This document shows, in pieces, positions 34,690 through 43,988 of a DNA stretch of 64,000 bases. Every line of letters begins with the position of its first letter. Within the stretch, counting starts at the first letter, position 1. The DNA is taken from the NCBI GenBank assembly GCA_965224275.1, contig CBDCYR010000011.1, forward strand, positions 620,001 through 684,000, given 5' to 3'. Below the pieces are notes generated by a model. It saw nothing but the letters and a program-made list of their open reading frames with translations, was not told the origin of the DNA and did not search any database. Source of the stretch: CAUZWH01 sp965224275 (GTDB taxonomy: Bacteria > Pseudomonadota > Alphaproteobacteria > SHVV01). Both the position numbers and the translations under genes were made by a program.

Positions 34690-36169
34690 CCCGGGTGGAC
34701 TTCGGCCTATCGAGGCTCCCCGAGAGCGCGATATCCATGCCAGCTTCGATCCTGTCGACGACGTCTGGAAGATCGTGCTGGAGAAGGGCGTCACCCACAT
34801 CTCCTTCCGGCCGATACGGGATCATTGGGGCGATGAGCACGCCGGCAACGCCAAGCGGGCCGCGCTGGCCTATATGGAAGACCGCTCCCCCGACACCGTG
34901 AAGGGGGGTGTCTATGCCCTCGCGAGAATGGCGCGCCACGTCCCGATCACCGCTGCCATCTCCGCGGCGTCTCTGATGGACTACCGTTCCCAGCTGGCTC
35001 GCGAGGACCTGCACTATCTGGGCCACCTCGCGGCGTTCCTGAAGTTCTGGGTCGCGCGCGGCCATCCCGGGGTCGCGCGCGACGTGCTGCAGTTCTTCAA
35101 CAGCCTCAAGATCCCTGGCAACGTCAAGGGCGCCGCCGTCCGCACGCACCACCCCACGAAGGGTCCCTTCACGGATCTGGAGCTTCAGGGCATCATCCTG
35201 GCGGCTCGCGAGGCGCATCGCGAGGGCCGCGTGAGCAGGCAGGACTTCGCAATCCTTCTCGCGCTGACCGCGACAGGCTCCCGGCCCGGCCAGCTGTCGA
35301 TGCTGGCTTGCGGCGATCTGGTTCCGCCGGCACCCGGATCGTCCGCATCTCGTCTCCTGGTGCCGTCTCTCAAGAAGAGGACCAGAAAGCGTCTCACGCG
35401 CGAACGCGTCATCCCCCGCGAGCTTGCCGCTCTGCTGAAGAAACTCGCCGAAGAGCGATCTCGCGACGAGCGCTTCCAAGCCCTTCCGGTCGACCGGCGT
35501 CCGATCTTTGCCGTCGAGGCGCCCGCCTTCGCATCGCTCGCGGAGGCACACATCGGTAGGGACGGTGTCAGCGGCGCTCTGAAGCGCATCCAGAGCGCGC
35601 TCGACCTGCGGTCGGCGCGCACCGGCGCTCCGATAAATCTGGCGCCCCGGCGGTTCCGAAGCACGCTCGGGACCCGGGCCGCCGATGCGGGACACCCTCC
35701 TGTCTTGATCGCTCACCTGCTCGATCATACCGACCTTCAGCATGTCGGTGTCTACGTCGAATCGCGGCCTTCCATCGTCGACCGCATGGACGCCGCGCTT
35801 CACGACAGGGTCGAACCGCTGGCCGGGCTGTTCACGGGCGCCGTCGTAGCGGACGAAACCAAATCCGGTGTCGCAAAAGCGCCGTCGCGACGCATCGCCG
35901 CCGCGGTTGGCAGCGGTGTGGGCACCTGCGCGGGTCCGCGCGGCTGCGTCCGGCTGGCGCCGCTCGCATGTTACACCTGCGCCGCGTTCCGTCCCTGGCG
36001 TGACGCGCCTCACGACGATCTGCTGCGGTCCCTGATCGAAGAACGCAGCACGCTTCTGGCGGACGGTATCTCCCCCCAGGTGGCCGGCGCCAACGACGCG
36101 ACCATCATGGCCGTCGCGGAGGTCGCCGATCGCTGCCGCGCGATGCGGACGGGGACCGCCCATGGGTGA
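34682..36169 (+). CDS. tyrosine recombinase 2 of the trio
   Basis: About 495 residues from GTG 34682, which overlaps the stop of recombinase 1. The first catalytic Arg is in LALTATGSRPGQLSMLAC; the second box is PRRFRSTLGTRAADAGH, where the usual H-x-x-R His is replaced by Arg; the Tyr is in DLQHVGVYVESRPS. A Cys-rich tail (CAGPRGCVRLAPLACYTCAAF, about residues 415-435) looks like a zinc knuckle, typical of large Tn554/RIT recombinases. It overlaps recombinase 3 by 8 bases. Confidence 0.85.
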   Translation: MSSPGGLRPIEAPRERDIHASFDPVDDVWKIVLEKGVTHISFRPIRDHWGDEHAGNAKRAALAYMEDRSPDTVKGGVYALARMARHVPITAAISAASLMDYRSQLAREDLHYLGHLAAFLKFWVARGHPGVARDVLQFFNSLKIPGNVKGAAVRTHHPTKGPFTDLELQGIILAAREAHREGRVSRQDFAILLALTATGSRPGQLSMLACGDLVPPAPGSSASRLLVPSLKKRTRKRLTRERVIPRELAALLKKLAEERSRDERFQALPVDRRPIFAVEAPAFASLAEAHIGRDGVSGALKRIQSALDLRSARTGAPINLAPRRFRSTLGTRAADAGHPPVLIAHLLDHTDLQHVGVYVESRPSIVDRMDAALHDRVEPLAGLFTGAVVADETKSGVAKAPSRRIAAAVGSGVGTCAGPRGCVRLAPLACYTCAAFRPWRDAPHDDLLRSLIEERSTLLADGISPQVAGANDATIMAVAEVADRCRAMRTGTAHG

Positions 36170-38204
36170 GCTTGCGCTCTTCCAGCCGCGCGAGGCGCTG
36201 GACGCCGAAACGAGGCTTGCCGACTTTATCCGCCATGCGCGCGACGACCTCACGGTCTTCGGCGCCGAGCTCGACTGGGATGCGCCGACCTGGCAACTCC
36301 ACGGTGTTGCCAGGGTGTCGGGCCGCAGTAAGAGCGTGCTTCGCGTGTACTGGGGCCATCCCCTGAAGAGGGCCCCCAAAGCGATCGGGGACTACGCACC
36401 GCTCGATACCCGCAACGTCGACTTCTTCAAGGCCTACCTGCGCTACAGGTACGGGCTTGCCCCACAGATGAACCCTGTCTTGATGCTCTCGGCGATACGG
36501 CATCTCGACAAGGCCCTCGCCCAGGCCGGCAAGCCGGCTACCGACGCGCGGGCCGACGACTTCTACGCTGCCGCCGCAGCCTGCCGGTCCCGCTACAGCC
36601 CTCAAACCGCATATCGCGTCGGACGCCAGCTCGAAGCGATCGCGGGCTTCCTCGACGATCACCGCCTCGTCGCGCGACCTCTCGTCTGGACCAACCCCAT
36701 CAGGCGGCCGGCGAGCTTCGATCGCATCGGGGTCGGGCCTAAGCGGACCCGGGCCCGGAAACTTCCCTCGGAACGCGCGATCGCCGCACTTGGCGATGCG
36801 TACCGCCGCGCCCGGCATCCGATGGACGTGATCGCCGTCTCTGCCTATGCCCTCCTCCTCGCCACGCACAGCCGCATCTCCGAGCTTCACCGGATCGACG
36901 CCTACGGTTGCGAAGTGGAGGTCATCGAGCACGGCGAGCAGCGCTACGGCCTGCGCTGGTATCCGTCGAAGGGCGGGGTACCCGAGACGCGCTGGCTCCC
37001 GAGCGCTTTGGTGCCGCTGGCGAGAGACGCGCTGAAGCGCATCCGCGACCTCACCGAGCCCGCCCGCGCACTTGCGCGCAGGTACATGGCCGGCGAGGAG
37101 ATCCTCCCGGCCGACGATCCGGACGATCCTCTTGCCCGCGCCGGCTACATCAGCATGAAGACTCTCGGCACCGTCACGAAACCCGGCCCCGCGATTGCCG
37201 AACTTCGCAAGAACGGGGTCGATCTTCGCTCGGTTCTGGCAAGAGACCTGGGCGTTCCAGTCTCCACAATCGCCAGGCTTTACCTCCGTGCGCCGATCGA
37301 GGCGGCCTTCCGGTCAGAACTTCCGGAAGGGTTCCCGCTGGCCGATCCGAAATCCGGTCTGGGATACGACCGCGCGCTGCTCGTGCGCACCGCCGACGTG
37401 GGCCGGCAACCGAGCTGCATCTTCTGGCGACTGTCGTGTATCCCGTCCGACGCGATCGAGCACACCATGAACGGGAAAGGCGATAGAGCTGGCTTGTTCG
37501 CACGTCTCGGGCTGGTGGACGACGATGGCGAGACCGTCCGCATCACGCCTCACCAGCTGCGGCATTACATGACCACGCTCGCGAACGAGGGCAACCTGTC
37601 GCAGCTCGACATCGCGAGGTGGGCAGGCCGGAAGGACGTCCGGCACAACGCATTCTACGACCACGAAACCGCCGATTCCCTCGTCTCGAAGGCGCGCGCT
37701 CTCGGCGGAGAGATGTTCGGCAGCCCGATAACGGCTACCCCTCAGCGGCCGGTGACACCGCGGCAGCTGATGGAGGGCAATCTTGCCGGGGTGCATCTGA
37801 CGCGTTACGGCGCCTGCCTGCACGACTTCGCGATGTCGCCCTGCCCGATGTACCGGGACTGCCTGAACTGCGTCGAGCACGCCTGTGTAAAGGGAGACGA
37901 GCGCGCCGAGCGAGCCCTGCGCGATCGCCTTGCCGTCATGGAGAGGGCGGTCGCAGCCGCCGAGGAGGCCGCCGCCATCGGCGAAGGCAACTCGGAGATA
38001 TGGCTCTCCCGCAAGAGGACCGAGCTTGCGCGCCTGCGCGAGCTCGTCGCCCTGATCGACGACGCGACGATCGCGCCGGGCGCCGTTCTGAGGCTCGACG
38101 ACGCGGCACGCTACGCGATCGGCGGCGACGGAGCCGAGCCGGCGAAACCCTTGTCCGGTCCCGGCCCGGCTCCCGATCCTTCCTTACAGCCAGGGAAACA
38201 GTGA
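36162..38204 (+). CDS. tyrosine recombinase 3 of the trio (large)
   Basis: A 680-residue protein. The catalytic boxes are ATHSRISELHRIDAYG (Arg), ITPHQLRHYMTTLANEG (HxxR) and VRHNAFYDHETADS (Tyr, near residue 500). After the core come a Cys cluster (YGACLHDFAMSPCPMYRDC, then CVEHACVKG) and a long alpha-helical, probably coiled-coil stretch, as in TnpB of Tn554. It ends 1 base before the next gene. Confidence 0.88.
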   Translation: MGELALFQPREALDAETRLADFIRHARDDLTVFGAELDWDAPTWQLHGVARVSGRSKSVLRVYWGHPLKRAPKAIGDYAPLDTRNVDFFKAYLRYRYGLAPQMNPVLMLSAIRHLDKALAQAGKPATDARADDFYAAAAACRSRYSPQTAYRVGRQLEAIAGFLDDHRLVARPLVWTNPIRRPASFDRIGVGPKRTRARKLPSERAIAALGDAYRRARHPMDVIAVSAYALLLATHSRISELHRIDAYGCEVEVIEHGEQRYGLRWYPSKGGVPETRWLPSALVPLARDALKRIRDLTEPARALARRYMAGEEILPADDPDDPLARAGYISMKTLGTVTKPGPAIAELRKNGVDLRSVLARDLGVPVSTIARLYLRAPIEAAFRSELPEGFPLADPKSGLGYDRALLVRTADVGRQPSCIFWRLSCIPSDAIEHTMNGKGDRAGLFARLGLVDDDGETVRITPHQLRHYMTTLANEGNLSQLDIARWAGRKDVRHNAFYDHETADSLVSKARALGGEMFGSPITATPQRPVTPRQLMEGNLAGVHLTRYGACLHDFAMSPCPMYRDCLNCVEHACVKGDERAERALRDRLAVMERAVAAAEEAAAIGEGNSEIWLSRKRTELARLRELVALIDDATIAPGAVLRLDDAARYAIGGDGAEPAKPLSGPGPAPDPSLQPGKQ

Positions 38205-38205
38205 C

Positions 38206-38625
38206 ATGGCCCGGCATCTCAGCGAGACCCACATCGAAACACTCGCCAGGGCCATCGGCACTCTCGAGGTGGCCACATGGGACGCGGTCGTGAGGCTGGC
38301 GCGACAGCGGCTCGGTCACGCCTACTCGCGCCAGGCGCTGTCCCGGCATGAACGGATAAGGACCGCGTTCGCGGCTCGCAAGGAGCAGCTCAGGGACAGG
38401 CACGCCGGGCGGCGGCCGCGACCGAAGACCGACACCGAAGCGGCTCTCTTCGCGCGCATCGACTCCCTGGAAGCCGACCTCTCCCGGCTTCGCGCCGAGA
38501 ACGAGTCGATGATGACCCGGTTCGCCATCTGGGCCTACAACACGCATGTGCTCGGCATTCCCGACCACCGGCTGGATGTTCCGCTTCAGCCGGTCGACCG
38601 CGATTACAGCGAGCGCGACGCATGA
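38206..38625 (+). CDS. small helical/coiled-coil protein of the recombinase operon
   Basis: A 139-residue protein, nearly all helix. The N-terminal half (LSETHIETLARAIGTLEVAT, ARQRLGHAYSRQALSRH) may bind DNA. A coiled coil follows (LFARIDSLEADLSRLRAENE), then FAIWAYNTHVLGIP. Its position after the recombinases and its coiled coil recall TnpC of Tn554-like elements, but I cannot confirm a family. The stop overlaps the next start (ATGA). Confidence 0.7.
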   Translation: MARHLSETHIETLARAIGTLEVATWDAVVRLARQRLGHAYSRQALSRHERIRTAFAARKEQLRDRHAGRRPRPKTDTEAALFARIDSLEADLSRLRAENESMMTRFAIWAYNTHVLGIPDHRLDVPLQPVDRDYSERDA

Positions 38626-39161
38626 GCGGGGGCAGCGGCGCCCAACGCGGCCGTCAGGCGGTGCTGCGTCTGCGCCGGGAGATCGACGCCCGCGAGACGG
38701 CCGGCGAAACCTTGCCGATGAACGGCCGGGCGCTTCATCTGGCGAAGATCTGCCAGCTGGTCGGGGTCGGCCGGTCGACGGTGACGCAGAACCCGTCCTT
38801 CCGCGCCATGCTCATGGACTACGCCAGCCGGAAGGACGTGGCCTTCTCCGCCAGGGGCGCGGCGCCATCCATGCACGACCGCCAGGCCACGGGGGCCGCC
38901 GTGACGCTGGCCGACGCCGGCGAAGAGGCCATGGTACCGGCGTCGCGCCTGCGCGAGGAACAGCGTCGGAGCGCGGCCGCGGAGCGCCGTGTCAGCGAGC
39001 TCGTCGCCAGAAACGCGGCACTCATCGCCCGCCTGAGGCGCTACGAGGCGACCGAGCAGACCCTGATCGCGGCCGGCCGGCGCTACAGGCCCAGGCCGCC
39101 GGAGAAAGACAACGCCGGCCCCGAGCAGGGCCGCTTCGAGCTCGACGAGACACCCGAATGA
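38622..39161 (+). CDS. TnpC-like helix-turn-helix/coiled-coil protein
   Basis: A 179-residue protein. A possible helix-turn-helix at about residues 38-55 (ALHLAKICQLVGVGRSTVTQ) is followed by NPSFRAMLMDYAS, and the C-terminal half is coiled coil (LREEQRRSAAAERRVSELVA, LIARLRRYEATEQTL). This order (AxAGVSRxxxxxxP then heptads) is that of TnpC/DUF6262-type accessory proteins. Both ends overlap neighbouring genes by 4 bases, so its dose is tied to theirs. Confidence 0.7.
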   Translation: MSGGSGAQRGRQAVLRLRREIDARETAGETLPMNGRALHLAKICQLVGVGRSTVTQNPSFRAMLMDYASRKDVAFSARGAAPSMHDRQATGAAVTLADAGEEAMVPASRLREEQRRSAAAERRVSELVARNAALIARLRRYEATEQTLIAAGRRYRPRPPEKDNAGPEQGRFELDETPE

Positions 39162-41137
39162 GCCGGCCGGGCGCAGCCGCCCGTGCCGGCACCGAAACCC
39201 CGATGCCGCGGACCCTCGGTGCGCTCGAGACCTACCTCGCCGAGGACCGGGACTTCCGCGGTATCGGCCCCGCGAAGGCCGCCGCCCTCACGGCCGCCTT
39301 CGGCGACGGACTCCATGCCGCGCTCGATTGCAAACATCCCGAGGTCATCGCGATCCTCGGCGACGAAACCGCCACCAACGCCTTCGCGACATACGATCTC
39401 AAAAGCCCCGAGATCGAGCTTCTCGACTGGCTGGAGAGCCGGGGGGTCGTATCCGTTGTGGGAACGCGCACCGCAATCCGAATCGCCCGGTGCTGGGGCC
39501 ATGACGGCGTCGACGCCGTGAAGGACAATCCCTACCTCCTTGCGAGCTTCCTGCCCTGGGCTGTGACCGACAGCGTATGCCGCGCTCTCGGTGTCGCGCC
39601 CGACGACCCTCGCCGCGCCGTCGCCGCGGTCGAAGCCACCCTCTACCGCCGCCTCGACCGGAACCACACATGGACCTCGCGCGCCTCGGCCGAGGCCGGG
39701 GCCGAGAAGCTCCTCGCCGGCGTGGCGGCTCCGGACGGCGGCCCCGCCGGACGCTGGGCCGTCGAAGCCGCGATCCAAGCCGGCGGCGCCGAGCCCTTCG
39801 AGGACGGCATCCAACCGATGGGCGCGGCCGCGATGGAGGCCTTCCTTGCGGAGGAGCTCGCGCGCTTCGCGGCGCAGGCTCCGGTATCGGACCTGGCGAT
39901 GCCGCCTCTTGCCGACGAGCAAATCGAGCGGGCACTTGCCGAATATGAACGCAGTCAGCCACACCGCCTCACCGGCGCGCAGAAGACAGCCATCGCGCTC
40001 CCGTTCCGGCGTCGGCTGACGGTCCTCGGCGGTTATGCCGGCTCCGGGAAGACGATGTCGCTGCGCGGAATCTGCGAGCTCGCGGAGACCTTCGGCCGGG
40101 ACACCATGCTGATCGCGCTCTCCGGACGCGCGGCGCAGCGCATGGCCCAATCGACGGGCCGGCCCGCAATGACCATCGCCCGCTTCCTCAAGGAGACCTC
40201 CGGTGACGCGGCCGTGCGCCTCCACGCGGGCGCCATCCTCATTATCGACGAGGCGTCCATGGTCGACCTTCCCCTGCTCTGGCAGGTGGTCAGACGCCTC
40301 GCAGATGCGTCCCTGGTCCTGGTCGGCGATCCCGCGCAGCTTCCGCCGATCGGCTTCGGCCTCACCTTCCACGTGCTCATCGAGCATCCCACCATCCAGA
40401 AGACCATCCTCGACCGGGTGATGCGCCAATCGGCCGAGACCGGGATACCGCCTGTAGCCGAGGCCATTCGAAACGGCCGCTGCCCGCAGCTCGGTCCCTT
40501 CACCGGCCTCGCGCCGGGCGTGACGTTCATCGACGCCGGCCCGGAAGAGGCGTTCGACCTCATCTTCGACGTCGGTGCGCGGCTCGCGAAGGACGGGTTG
40601 CGCCGCGGCGACGCCCAGATCATCGCGCCGGTCAACGCGGGGCCGGCGGGAATCCTCGCCATCAATCGACGATTCCACGAACTGCGGATGCAGGCCGGCG
40701 ACGGTGCTTCCCGGCTCGTTCCCGGACGCGCCGACATCGCCGAAGGCGACCCCGTCATCTGGACCCGCAACGACTACGAGCGCGACCTCATGAACGGCTC
40801 GACGGGGCGAATCGTGGAAGTCCACAAGGACTATGCAATCGCAGTCCTCGACGGCCGGGAGCACCGGCTGAGTGCCGCCGACAGCAACCTCATCGAGCTC
40901 GCCTACGCCATCTCCGTGCACAAGGCCCAGGGCTCGCAGTGGCCACTGGTGATCGTGCCGGTCTACCGTTCCCGGATCCTCGACCGCACTCTCGTCTACA
41001 CCGCGGCTACCCGGGCGTCCGAGCAGGTCGTCTTCGTCGGCGATCGAGGCGTCTTCGCCACCGCCGTGGAGATGCCTCCAACGAACCTGACGCGCGACGT
41101 CACCCTGGCGTCGCGGTTGCGATCGTTGACGGAATGA
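39158..41137 (+). CDS. RecD/TraA-type superfamily 1 helicase
   Basis: Real start is ATG 39158, overlapping the previous stop; the frame is open further upstream only as a shadow. About 659 residues: N-terminal helix-hairpin-helix (DFRGIGPAKAAALTAAFGDG), a RecD2-like N domain (WLESRGVVSVVGTRTAIRIA), Walker A LGGYAGSGKTMSLRG (near 295), Walker B ILIIDEASMVDLPLL, and motifs VGDPAQLPPIGF and AISVHKAQGSQWPLVIVPVY. This is the RecD2/TraA domain order. As the last gene of the recombinase operon it may unwind or repair transposition intermediates. Confidence 0.88.
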   Translation: MSRPGAAARAGTETPMPRTLGALETYLAEDRDFRGIGPAKAAALTAAFGDGLHAALDCKHPEVIAILGDETATNAFATYDLKSPEIELLDWLESRGVVSVVGTRTAIRIARCWGHDGVDAVKDNPYLLASFLPWAVTDSVCRALGVAPDDPRRAVAAVEATLYRRLDRNHTWTSRASAEAGAEKLLAGVAAPDGGPAGRWAVEAAIQAGGAEPFEDGIQPMGAAAMEAFLAEELARFAAQAPVSDLAMPPLADEQIERALAEYERSQPHRLTGAQKTAIALPFRRRLTVLGGYAGSGKTMSLRGICELAETFGRDTMLIALSGRAAQRMAQSTGRPAMTIARFLKETSGDAAVRLHAGAILIIDEASMVDLPLLWQVVRRLADASLVLVGDPAQLPPIGFGLTFHVLIEHPTIQKTILDRVMRQSAETGIPPVAEAIRNGRCPQLGPFTGLAPGVTFIDAGPEEAFDLIFDVGARLAKDGLRRGDAQIIAPVNAGPAGILAINRRFHELRMQAGDGASRLVPGRADIAEGDPVIWTRNDYERDLMNGSTGRIVEVHKDYAIAVLDGREHRLSAADSNLIELAYAISVHKAQGSQWPLVIVPVYRSRILDRTLVYTAATRASEQVVFVGDRGVFATAVEMPPTNLTRDVTLASRLRSLTE

Positions 41138-41747
41138 CTTCCCATCCGCCCCGCGCCCACTGCGGCTCCAACGCTGCTTCGCAGACGGCCCGCCGCCGAC
41201 CACTGCTGCGCAGCCGGCCTGCCGCTGTCCGCTCCTGACCTCGCCCTCTCCGAACTCCGGTCGAGGCCCCACTTGCTCGACCTCCATCCAGCACACGGGA
41301 GGAGGCGCTCAACACGTGGCATGCCGCCTCGCCGCGCGCTTCTATCGCCACCACAAGCACCGAGGCCGTATGGCGTTCAGCCAATGGCTGGAAGCCTGCT
41401 TACAGCCATGACAGCCATGCGTCGCGCGGTCGGCGCCGTGTCACCCGAAGGGCCGTAGCGCAGCGGAGGAGCCGCGTAGCGGCTTGACCCGGCGCCGGCC
41501 TCGCGACACCCGGGCTCATGACCTTCAGCCCATCGTCCGATCAGGTCCATCCGGCTGCGGGCGCGAGCCCTACCGCCTCACCGATCGCATGAGTCTGACC
41601 GAGCCGTCCAGGCAACCCTCCTCCGTGCTTCCCGTTCCCTCCCTCGAGCGAGAGCGCAGCAAGCGCCGGGCGAACGCCCGGTGACGGAGAGGGAGACGGT
41701 CTTCCTCGGGTCGCCGGGCGCGACAACCCCAGAGGAGGGCTCGCCCA
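41138..41747 (+). other. 610-bp region without a large gene (one 31-codon ORF)
   Basis: Follows the helicase stop. Besides the peptide at 41,316-41,411 it has GC-rich short palindromes such as AGGGCCGTAGCGCAGCGG and GGGCGAACGCCC. The last 100 bases resemble the leader before the sister ORF at 49,820. No tRNA or IS seen. Confidence 0.5.
41316..41411 (+). CDS. possible 31-residue basic peptide
   Basis: GTG 41316, 8 bases behind GGGAGGAGGCG, to TGA 41409-41411. The sequence includes CRLAARFYRHHKHRGRMAFS then QWLEACLQP: strongly basic and with realistic composition. It is too short for confident calling; the good ribosome site is the main support. Confidence 0.35.
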   Translation: MACRLAARFYRHHKHRGRMAFSQWLEACLQP

Positions 41748-41896
41748 TGTTCGACTCCGACTTCGACCCCGTGACGCCGGCCGGCAGCGGCCTGCTTGCC
41801 GACCTCGGCCTCGACACCCACTCCGTCCGCGACGCGCTCGCCGACGACCGGGCCCGGCGCTGTCCCGACCGCGAGGCCCCGCCGGACGAGAGGTAA
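41748..41896 (+). CDS. 49-residue small protein, module A copy
   Basis: ATG 41748 behind AGAGGAGGG. It encodes MFDSDFDPVTPAGSGLLADL, then GLDTHSVRDALADDRARR. A sister ORF at 49,820-50,011 begins MFNSI and shares the pattern LLA-x(2)-G-x(2)-x-H-[AS]-[VI]-R-[DE]-x-LA, also behind AGGAGG and also just upstream of an ssb gene. Conservation in two diverged modules argues that it is real. Function unknown. Confidence 0.55.
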
Positions 41897-42002
41897 AGCG
41901 AAGCGAGTGAAAAGTGAACGGAGGGGGACGGGGAGAGAGCTTCCCGGCTCCCGCACGTTCGCCAACCCATCGTCATCATCCAGACCCTGAAGGAGCATCG
42001 CA

Positions 42003-42455
42003 ATGAGCTTCGGACTGAACCGCGTGGAACTCATCGGCCGCCTCGGCGCCGACGTCACTGTCAACCACCTGACCAGCGGGGGGCGCGTTGCGAACCTCAG
42101 CGTCGCCACCGACGAATCCTACATCAACGCGAAGACCGGCGAGCGGGTCGACAAGACCGAATGGCACCGCATCGTCACCTTCCAGGACGGGCTCATCTCG
42201 ATGTTCGAAAAGCACGCGCGGAAGGGCCGGCTGGTCTACATCGACGGCAAGCTGCAGACCCGGCGCTGGTCGAAGCCCGGCGAGGACGGCGACCGCTTCT
42301 CGACCGAGATCCTGCTGGTCCCGGGCGGACGCGTTCAGTTCCTGGACCGCCCGAACGGCAGTGGTACCGGCGCGCAGGACGAACAGCACGCGCCGGGCTC
42401 CGCGGACGCCGTGCCCTCGGCAGACGCCGGCAACGCGTCAGACCTGCCGTTCTGA
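42003..42455 (+). CDS. ssb: single-stranded DNA-binding protein, module A
   Basis: 150 residues: OB-fold (MSFGLNRVELIGRLGADVTV, TEWHRIVTFQDGLI, IDGKLQTRRWSKPGEDGDRF), a short disordered linker, and the canonical acidic tip ending SDLPF. Much closer to the module B copy at 52,118 than to the chromosomal ssb. Mobile elements often carry SSB to protect transferred single strands. The tip suggests it can recruit host repair/replication partners that the chromosomal copy here may have lost. Confidence 0.93.
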   Translation: MSFGLNRVELIGRLGADVTVNHLTSGGRVANLSVATDESYINAKTGERVDKTEWHRIVTFQDGLISMFEKHARKGRLVYIDGKLQTRRWSKPGEDGDRFSTEILLVPGGRVQFLDRPNGSGTGAQDEQHAPGSADAVPSADAGNASDLPF

Positions 42456-42484
42456 AGGACGGCCGCCATCCTCGACTCCGGACT

Positions 42485-42509
42485 GGGCCGGCGCTTCGCG
42501 CGTCGGCCC
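42485..42509 (+). terminator. hairpin after module A ssb
   Basis: GGGCCGGCGC-TTCG-CGCGTCGGCCC followed by TTCC: a strong stem with a poor T-run; partial terminator or mRNA-end structure. Confidence 0.5.
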
Positions 42510-42764
42510 TTCCTTCCCGGCTCGCCGACGGGTCCGCGGCGTCTCAACGACTCGTGACAGCAGTCGCCGGTGCCGGCCGCGAAAATGTAAAGATCGCCCT
42601 TCCGACGGAGCATTCTCCACCGCAATCTTTACACAGCATCCCGCCAACGAGATGCCTGAGCGACAGAAACTCGCGATGAATCAATCCATTCACTCAAACA
42701 TTACACAGCCCAAGGGCCCATAACCGTTCTAGACCAAGACATCGTTTCCTCCTCCCTCCCACCT
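42510..42764. other. 255-bp AT-richer insert between ssb and Toprim gene
   Basis: Module B lacks this stretch between its ssb and terminator. It contains TGTAAAG (42,586), its inverse CTTTACA (42,625) and CATTACA (near 42,706). The 12-mer GAAAATGTAAAG at 42,581-42,592 is also found at 33,323-33,334 just after ssb. It may be the right end of the recombinase-trio element. No gene seen. Confidence 0.4.
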
Positions 42765-42792
42765 GGCCGGCACTTCGGTGCCGGCCTTTTTT
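42765..42792 (+). terminator. rho-independent terminator upstream of module A Toprim gene
   Basis: GGCCGGCAC-TTCG-GTGCCGGCC (perfect 9-bp stem, stable TTCG loop) followed by six T. Confidence 0.88.
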
Positions 42793-42917
42793 CTTGCTGC
42801 CGATCCGGAGCGAGCCCGTCGGACGCCGCGCCGCGCGCTCGGGCCGCTCGTCCTCCGGCGCCGGCAGGAGCCGGAGGCCGGCCGGTATCGGGTTTCGTTC
42901 CCGCACGGAGGAAGCCG

Positions 42918-43988
42918 ATGTCCCGCATGCCGTCCCGCCGCCGTCGTCCCGCCGCCGGCCATCGCCGCCGCGCTCGGCGCGGCCTGCAGGCCGAAGCCGT
43001 CTGCCGGCGCTACCTGCCGCACGGCCGCAAGCAGGGCCGCTACTGGGTCGCGGGCGATCTCGACGGCGCCCGCGGGCGCTCGCTCTTCGTCCGCCTCCAC
43101 GGTCCCGGCGTCCCCGGCAAATGGACCGACGGCGCGACGGGCGAGCACGGCGACCTGCTCGACCTCATCCGCCACCGCACCCGGCGCAACGACGCTGCGC
43201 GCGGCGCTCGACGAGGCGCGCGCCTTCCTCGCCCTGCCGGTTCCGCCGGCCACGGGCAGCGGGGCCGACTACGACGCCACCGAAGCGGCGCGCCGCCTGT
43301 GGCGGCAGTGCCGCGCGATCGACGGCACCCACGCCGAAGCCTATCTCCACGCGCGCGGCCTCGTCGCGCTGCCGCTTCGCGCGCTGCGCTTCCATCCCGA
43401 GCTTCGCTATCGCGAAGGCTCGACCGTGCGCCGGTTCCCGGCGCTGGTCGCCGCCGTCACCGGCAATGACGGCGCCGTCCTCGGCGTGCAGCGCACCTGG
43501 CTCGATCCGCGCCGGCCCGCCAAGGCGGGCGTCGCGACGCCTCGCAAGGCGCTCGGCCGGATCTTCGGCATGCGCCGTCCGAGATTCGGGCCGTCCCGCC
43601 GACGGCCTCGCTTCGCTCGTCGTCGGCGAGGGCATCGAGACCGTGCTCTCGCTCGTCACCGCCGTACCGGAGATCGGCGCCGCGGCAGCGCTCTCCGCCG
43701 GCAGCCTCGGCGTCTTCGCGCCGCCGCCCGGCGTCGCGCGCATCGTCATCGCCCGGGACAACGATCCGGACGGCGCACTCGCGCGCCGAACGCCTCGCCC
43801 GGCGCTGCGCGCGGGCGGGCGTCGCCGCCACCGTCATCGTCCCCGTCGGCAACGACTTCAACGACGACCTCGTGTCGCTCGGCGCGCCGGCGCTCCGCGC
43901 GCCCGGCTCGCGCCGCTCCTCCGCTTCGCGGGGAGGAAGAGAGGAGCGGATCGTGCGGGCAAGGCCACCCGGAGAGAGGAGAGAGTCC
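42918..43988 (+). pseudogene. Toprim/primase-like protein (DUF7146 type), multiply frameshifted, module A
   Basis: Coherent protein is spread over all three frames: VCRRYLPHGRKQGRYWVAGD in one, TLRAALDEARAFLALP to AVLGVQRTWLDPRRPAKAG in a second, VVGEGIETVLSLVTAVPEIG (the Toprim glutamate) in the third, then GVAATVIVPVGNDFNDDLVS. Frame changes fall near 42,985, 43,187, 43,590 and 43,780. Homologues hold an N-terminal zinc-free primase-like domain and Toprim, and act in plasmid or phage replication priming. Module B has a sister copy. Decay or sequence error in GC-rich runs could explain the breaks. Confidence 0.7.

Noticed and set aside
33556..34800. 414-residue minus-strand frame opposite recombinase 1
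   Set aside because: No motifs; Arg/Gly/Asp-rich shadow of the recombinase.
34274..36379. 701-residue open frame on the minus strand opposite the recombinase trio
   Set aside because: Arg/Gly/Ala/Asp-rich shadow of high-GC codon usage; the plus strand holds clear catalytic motifs and coupled starts.
38546..39157. Upstream extension of the RecD/TraA helicase frame
   Set aside because: Overlaps the two small genes in another frame and has Arg/Gly shadow composition; ATG 39158 overlaps the previous stop as expected for coupling.
39083..41296. 737-residue minus-strand frame opposite the helicase
   Set aside because: Low-complexity composition without motifs; the plus strand encodes complete helicase motifs.
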